Below, in pieces: positions 60,082-64,000 of a stretch of 64,000 nucleotides of DNA; the stretch's first letter is position 1; each line of letters starts with the position of its first letter. Source of the stretch: Paucibacter aquatile (GTDB lineage: Bacteria > Pseudomonadota > Gammaproteobacteria > Burkholderiales > Burkholderiaceae_C); NCBI RefSeq assembly GCF_002885975.1, contig NZ_POSP01000001.1, forward strand, positions 682,001-746,000, read 5' to 3'. The position numbers were made by a program, and so were the translations under genes. The notes beneath the pieces are model-generated. The model was not told the DNA's origin. It worked only from the letters and a program-made list of their open reading frames with translations, and did no database searches.

Positions 60082-62523
60082 TCAGCGCTGCAGCCGGAAG
60101 CGGACCTCGAAAGAGCGCCCGGCTGCCTGCGCCACATTGACCTGCAGTTGCACCGTGGGCGCCAGACGCAGCACGGTGATGCCGGGGCTGTTGGCCAGCA
60201 CGGCGCTGGCGGCGCGCTGGATCTCCACGGTGATGCTGCCGGTGTTGACCTGGGTGGGGTCGGCCACGCTCAGGGCCAGCTCGTCGGCGCTCTCGCGCAT
60301 CAGCACCGAGGCCTTGGCGCTGCTGCTCAGCAAGGGTTTGCCGTCGAGGTTCAGCGTTTTGCTGCCATTGGTCAGGAAGTTGGCGCCGACCAGGCCGAGG
60401 CTGCTGTCTTGCACGGCCAGCATGTCGGTGCTGCGCGCCAGGATCTTGAGCGCGGGCTGGGCCGCGAAGGCGGCGGTCTGCGTGGCGCTGCGGCCGGGCA
60501 GGATGACATAGCTGTAGCTGGCGGCCGTGGGTTTGAGGCCGTGCGGGATGGCCAGGCTCAGGTAATGGGCGTTGACCGTGTCGTCCAGCTCCTGGGACTT
60601 GATGGCCTTCCAGCTGCCGCTGCGCTGCTCGCGCAGGGCTTGCACGGTGGGCCGGTCGGGGAAGACATAGCCGATGTCTGCGCCCGGCTGGCTGCCGGCC
60701 AGATGAGCCCAGGCGGTGTTGCTGAGGCTGGCGCTCCAGCCCGGCATGCTGGGTTGTGCCTGGCCGCCCACGGTCAGGGTGTTGCTGCCGCTGGTGTTGA
60801 GCTTGCGGTTCTCGACCACAGTCTCCACGGCCAGGCTGTTGCCGCTGCTGATGGCCCCACCCAGGGCGATGATCTTGTCGCCGAACAGGAACCAGGCCTT
60901 CTTGCCCTTGAGCGAGCTACCGGTCACGTTGAGCGCACCGAAGTCCAGCGTGGCGATGGCGTAGCGGCCTTCGAGCTGGGCGCCGCCGACCCAGTTGCTG
61001 GTGTTCTTGATCAGGGCCCAGTTCTTGAGGGCGGCGCTGCTGCGGTCGGTGGTGGTGCCGGGCAGGCGCAGCAGGTCGACCGTGGCCCAATAGTCGCCAT
61101 CGAAGGCCTGCTGGTCGGCGTTGTGCAGGCTGCTCATGCCCATACCGGTCCACCAGGGGCGCAGGTTCTCGCCATTGCCCGATTCGTAGGCGCTGATGCG
61201 GTTGGAGAACAGGCTTAAATCGAAGCTGAAATCGGCATGGCGCAGCACGGCGCGGTCCATGGCGGCGAAGACCTGGGCGCCGGGCCGCTCGGGCGCGGGG
61301 CTGAGGCTGGTGTTGGCCTGCAGGCCTTGCAGCAGGCTGATTTCATGCAGGCTGAACTTGGCGCAGGCGCTGTCGGGCGCCAGGGTTTGGCCTGTGAAGC
61401 AAGTCGGGCCGAGGTAGCGGTTGCGCTGCAGCCAGCCCTTGACCATTTCCTTGAGCGGCTGCGCCTGGGCCGCAGGCGCGCCCTCGGCCAGGCGCAGCAG
61501 CGACCCCATCAGGCTGCGGCCGGCGGAGTGGTTGCTGGAACTGCGCCGGGCGATGGCACGGCCACGCACCGAATCGGTCATGGCACCATCGCGCACCAGG
61601 GGGCGGAAGGCCCGCTCGCTCCAGTCGTAGACATTGTTGAGCTGCGGGTCGTTGGGGGCCCAGAGGCTGCCCTGCAAGAGCAGCAGCAGGCGCGAGAGGC
61701 TGTCCAGCATCACCAGGCCGTAGCTGCCGGTGTAGGCCACGTAGCTGTGCTGAATGAAGGAGCCGTCGGCGTAGAAGCCATCACCCTGGGTGACGTAGTG
61801 CAGGGTCTGGCTGATCGCATCGCGGGCGTGGCGCAAGCGCTCGTCCGAGCCACCGAGCGCGCCACGCACGCCGACGATCAAGGCCTTGTCCAGGCGGTTG
61901 GCCCCGGTTTCCTCGAGGCTGGGCTGGTTGCCGCGGCGGGTGGCGTCGGGCACGTAGAAATCAATCGTGGCGAGGTAGCGGCTGCGCTCCTCGGCGCTGA
62001 GTGCGCCATGCATCAAGGTCAGGATGCTGCTCAAGGCCTGCGGCGCGCCGATCTCCCAATCCCACCAGTTGCCGTAGCGGCTGAGGCCCGGGCGGTATCG
62101 ATTGGCGTGCATCCAGGCCAGGCCTTCGATCACGTCGCTGGCCAGCGTGGGGTGGCCGAACAGGCGCGAGCCCGGCGTGGCCTGGGCGCGCGCCATCAGC
62201 AGGAGGCGCGCGTAGTGGCTGGTCAGCACCGAGGCATCGCTGCTGCTTTGCAGATCGGGCCACAGGCCCGGCGTGCTGCTGGAGAGGTTGATGGCCTGCC
62301 AGTGCAGCTCGGCCTTGTCGGCCAGCTCGGCCAGGGCGGCCTGGCGCTCGGGCAGGGTGCTGGGGCTGCCGGTCAGCTGCTGCAGCCAGCGGCTGCGCAG
62401 CTGGGCGTAGTCGCTCTCGGTCTGGGCTTGGGCGGTCTGCAGGGCCAGGCTGCCGGCCAGGGCCAGCAGGGTGGGGCGCCAGAGCCGGGCGCGTTGCATG
62501 GGCACCATCTTCTTCATCATCAT
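60082..62523 (-). CDS. Secreted PL8-family polysaccharide lyase (hyaluronate/chondroitin lyase type)
   Basis: An 813-residue lyase with a signal peptide of about 33 residues (ending LQTAQAQ). Family 8 motifs appear in order: YGNWWDWEIGAPQAL near residue 150, with the catalytic-site Asn; DGSFIQHSYVAYTGSYG near 250, with catalytic His and Tyr; SSSNHSAGRSLMGS near 330; and NRISAYESGNGENLRPWWTG near 450. PL8 enzymes cleave hyaluronan, chondroitin or xanthan by beta-elimination to unsaturated uronyl products, which GH88 then opens. ATG at 62523 has GGAGA upstream. Operator site C lies 55 bp before the start. Which polymer is cut cannot be told here. Confidence 0.92.
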   Translation of the reverse strand: MMMKKMVPMQRARLWRPTLLALAGSLALQTAQAQTESDYAQLRSRWLQQLTGSPSTLPERQAALAELADKAELHWQAINLSSSTPGLWPDLQSSSDASVLTSHYARLLLMARAQATPGSRLFGHPTLASDVIEGLAWMHANRYRPGLSRYGNWWDWEIGAPQALSSILTLMHGALSAEERSRYLATIDFYVPDATRRGNQPSLEETGANRLDKALIVGVRGALGGSDERLRHARDAISQTLHYVTQGDGFYADGSFIQHSYVAYTGSYGLVMLDSLSRLLLLLQGSLWAPNDPQLNNVYDWSERAFRPLVRDGAMTDSVRGRAIARRSSSNHSAGRSLMGSLLRLAEGAPAAQAQPLKEMVKGWLQRNRYLGPTCFTGQTLAPDSACAKFSLHEISLLQGLQANTSLSPAPERPGAQVFAAMDRAVLRHADFSFDLSLFSNRISAYESGNGENLRPWWTGMGMSSLHNADQQAFDGDYWATVDLLRLPGTTTDRSSAALKNWALIKNTSNWVGGAQLEGRYAIATLDFGALNVTGSSLKGKKAWFLFGDKIIALGGAISSGNSLAVETVVENRKLNTSGSNTLTVGGQAQPSMPGWSASLSNTAWAHLAGSQPGADIGYVFPDRPTVQALREQRSGSWKAIKSQELDDTVNAHYLSLAIPHGLKPTAASYSYVILPGRSATQTAAFAAQPALKILARSTDMLAVQDSSLGLVGANFLTNGSKTLNLDGKPLLSSSAKASVLMRESADELALSVADPTQVNTGSITVEIQRAASAVLANSPGITVLRLAPTVQLQVNVAQAAGRSFEVRFRLQR

Positions 62524-62577
62524 GTCGACGTCTCCTCGGTGTGGGCCGGCCATGGGGTGGCTGGCGTGTTATTTGAG

Positions 62578-62594
62578 GTGAACGTTAACATTTT
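62578..62594. promoter_or_regulatory. LacI-type operator in front of the PL8 lyase (site C)
   Basis: GTGAACGTTAACATTTT matches site A at 13 of 17 positions and keeps the central AACGTTAACA exactly. It lies 55 bp upstream of the PL8 start codon. Confidence 0.6.
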
Positions 62595-62667
62595 GTGCGG
62601 CTGGTGGAGCTAGGGTTGTCGCCAGGAGGGGCGGTGCCAAGACGCTCAGCCCTGGGCGGGGCCGTGT

Positions 62668-63516
62668 TCACTCGCCTTGGGCGGCGGGCAACTCCTTGGG
62701 CGCACCGAACATGAAGCAGTCGATGAAGGTGAAGTAGAGCGAGGTGTAGAACACCGTCGTCAGCATCAGGCCCACCGGCATGGCCACCAGGGGCAGGTAC
62801 TGGCCGAGGCCGAGCGCGCCGAGCAGCAGGCTGCAGATGGCCGAGGCGCCCATCAGCAGGCCGCCCCAGAGCAGGGCGTTGTAGGCGAAGGCCGTCTTGT
62901 TGCGCCAGACGCCCAGGGTGCTGGAGAACAGGGCTTGCATCAGGCCCTGGCCGCCCCAGTGGATCAGGGCCGGCGCATGCCAGAAGGGGATGGACAGCAG
63001 GCCGGCCAGGCCCAGGCGTGTGACTGCGCCCCAGAACAGGCGTGGGTCGGCCAGCAAGGCCTCGACCTCGGCCTTGGGCGCATCCTTGCCGAGCAGGGTT
63101 TGCAACTGCTCCATCGCACCGCCGTCCACCCACTCGGCCAGCAGGCTGATGCCCACGGTGGCCAGGGCGTAGATGGCGCCCAGCAGCAGCTGGTTGTTGC
63201 GCCGCTGCTGGGTCAGCTTGAGCGGCGCCAGGAACACGGCGGCGGTCGGCGTCTTCTCTTGCAGCACCAGATGGGTGGCAAGCATGAAGCCCAGGGAGAG
63301 CAGGGGCACGGCCATCAGCAGCGCGACCATGCCCACACCCGGCAGGAGCAGCAGCACAAAGGCCAGGAACACAAAGGTGGCGAACAGGCTGGCCAGGGCC
63401 AGGGGGCGGCGCTGGAAGACCTTGAAGCCATGGCGTATCCAGAGCAGGCCGTTGCGTGCCGGCACGGTCTGCAGGTGCAGCATCATGGCGGGGGTGGGGC
63501 GGCTGGCGTCACTCAT
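62668..63516 (-). CDS. BPSS1780-family membrane protein
   Basis: A 282-residue inner-membrane protein with about six hydrophobic segments. The N-terminal LQTVPARNGLLWIRHGFKVF and ending FTFIDCFMF match the BPSS1780 family of betaproteobacteria, of unknown function. The family is usually found next to thrB, as here; its start is 54 bp after the thrB stop and the two are probably co-transcribed. It is unrelated to the catabolic locus and marks its edge. Confidence 0.85.
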   Translation of the reverse strand: MSDASRPTPAMMLHLQTVPARNGLLWIRHGFKVFQRRPLALASLFATFVFLAFVLLLLPGVGMVALLMAVPLLSLGFMLATHLVLQEKTPTAAVFLAPLKLTQQRRNNQLLLGAIYALATVGISLLAEWVDGGAMEQLQTLLGKDAPKAEVEALLADPRLFWGAVTRLGLAGLLSIPFWHAPALIHWGGQGLMQALFSSTLGVWRNKTAFAYNALLWGGLLMGASAICSLLLGALGLGQYLPLVAMPVGLMLTTVFYTSLYFTFIDCFMFGAPKELPAAQGE

Positions 63517-63570
63517 TCCGTGGACTTCTCAAAAACTCGATGGGGGCGTGGTGGGGCGCGTGTGGGCGCT

Positions 63571-64000
63571 TCACGTGGATGGGAGGGCATGCCAGGCGCG
63601 CGCGATGCGCTCGCGCAGCACGCGCTCGAAATGGCTGGGGTCATGCGGCTTGAGCAGGCTGGCCTGGCGCGGCAGGTGCACATCCCAGAGCCGCGAGATC
63701 CAGAAGCGCAGCGCTGCCGCGCGCAGCAGGGCGGGCAGCAGGCGATGCTCGGTGCCGCTGAGCGGCCGCACGGATTCGTACGCGGTCACAAAGGCCTGGG
63801 CGCGTGCTTCGTCGAGGCGGCCGCTGGCCAGGTCGATGCACCAGTCGTTCAGGCACACGGCCAGATCGAAGAGCCAGGTGTCGACACCGGCGAAATAGAA
63901 ATCGAAGAAGCCGCTCAGGCGCTCGCGCCCCTGCAGGGGCTGCACGCCCTCGGGCTGCGGCGGCAGCAGCTCGAACATCACGTTGTCGCGGAACAGGTCG
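63571..64000 (-). CDS. thrB: Homoserine kinase ThrB (APH fold), 5' part missing
   Basis: About 143 C-terminal residues are visible; the gene continues beyond the window. The stretch DLFRDNVMFELLPPQPEG followed by LSGFFDFYFAGVDTWLFDLAV carries the catalytic-loop Asp and Asn and the Mg-binding Asp of the aminoglycoside-phosphotransferase fold. This is the betaproteobacterial form of homoserine kinase, which phosphorylates homoserine in threonine synthesis. The adjacent BPSS1780-type gene supports it. Confidence 0.9.
   Translation of the reverse strand, partial: DLFRDNVMFELLPPQPEGVQPLQGRERLSGFFDFYFAGVDTWLFDLAVCLNDWCIDLASGRLDEARAQAFVTAYESVRPLSGTEHRLLPALLRAAALRFWISRLWDVHLPRQASLLKPHDPSHFERVLRERIARAWHALPST

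Noticed and set aside
1..64000. CRISPR arrays, rRNA genes, prophage structural genes, integrase genes
   Set aside because: I looked for regularly spaced repeats, rRNA-like stretches and phage or integrase domains and saw none in the window.

Overview
The window is high-GC bacterial chromosome with dense coding on both strands. Gene content points to a betaproteobacterium of the order Burkholderiales, probably near the Roseateles/Paucibacter/Mitsuaria group. The indicators are an RpfE-like gene next to recJ, the ppk/sixA/ppx group, a BPSS1780-type membrane protein beside thrB, FolE2, and a sugar-polymer locus with a TIGR01782-type TonB receptor. This placement is inference from gene content; no marker gene was compared.

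From 1 to about 38.5 kb the genes are mostly housekeeping. In order they are: an rpfE-like/recJ/PHP phosphoesterase/yciO group; an LpxH-like phosphoesterase; polyphosphate metabolism (ppk, sixA-like, convergent ppx); a ZIP metal transporter with a possible small RNA or attenuator in front; a universal stress protein; sulfurtransferase and DMT exporter; a Rieske oxygenase; the xseB-ispA-dxs isoprenoid operon and folE2; divergent lysR-type regulator and lysA; ahpC and ahpF; an ExoD-like protein; a TatT-DctP-DctQM TRAP transporter; rarD; a secreted CocE-type hydrolase; a lower-GC patch with one small membrane protein; truC; ychJ; uvrD; and a Tat-exported PhoX-type phosphatase. The ppk and phoX promoters share a tandem 11-bp repeat array that looks like PhoB binding sites.

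From 38.6 to 62.6 kb lies a sugar-polymer catabolic locus. Sugar oxidation genes (KDPGal aldolase, KDGal kinase, IlvD/Edd dehydratase, SDR dehydrogenase, SMP-30 lactonase) sit with a LacI regulator and an MFS transporter. After an interruption come uronate genes (IolB/KduI-type isomerase, KduD-type dehydrogenase, GH88 unsaturated glucuronyl hydrolase), a TonB receptor, a GH35 beta-galactosidase with a translationally coupled small HTH protein, and a secreted PL8 lyase. A LacI-type operator motif recurs in front of three separate parts of this locus. The likely substrate is a polymer containing uronic acid and probably galactose; a PL8 lyase with GH88 is the usual hyaluronan/chondroitin pair, but no sulfatase is seen.

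The interruption at about 46.9-51.6 kb is the most unusual part. It holds one 1412-residue protein with an N-terminal STAND/NACHT-like NTPase, a long alpha-helical middle and a C-terminal PD-(D/E)XK-type nuclease. It starts at TTG behind a perfect ribosome binding site. A degenerate tRNA-like sequence lies upstream and a 140-bp MITE-like element with 19-bp inverted ends lies downstream. This looks like a single-gene defence cassette inserted into the catabolic locus.

The window ends with a BPSS1780-type membrane protein and the 3' part of thrB.
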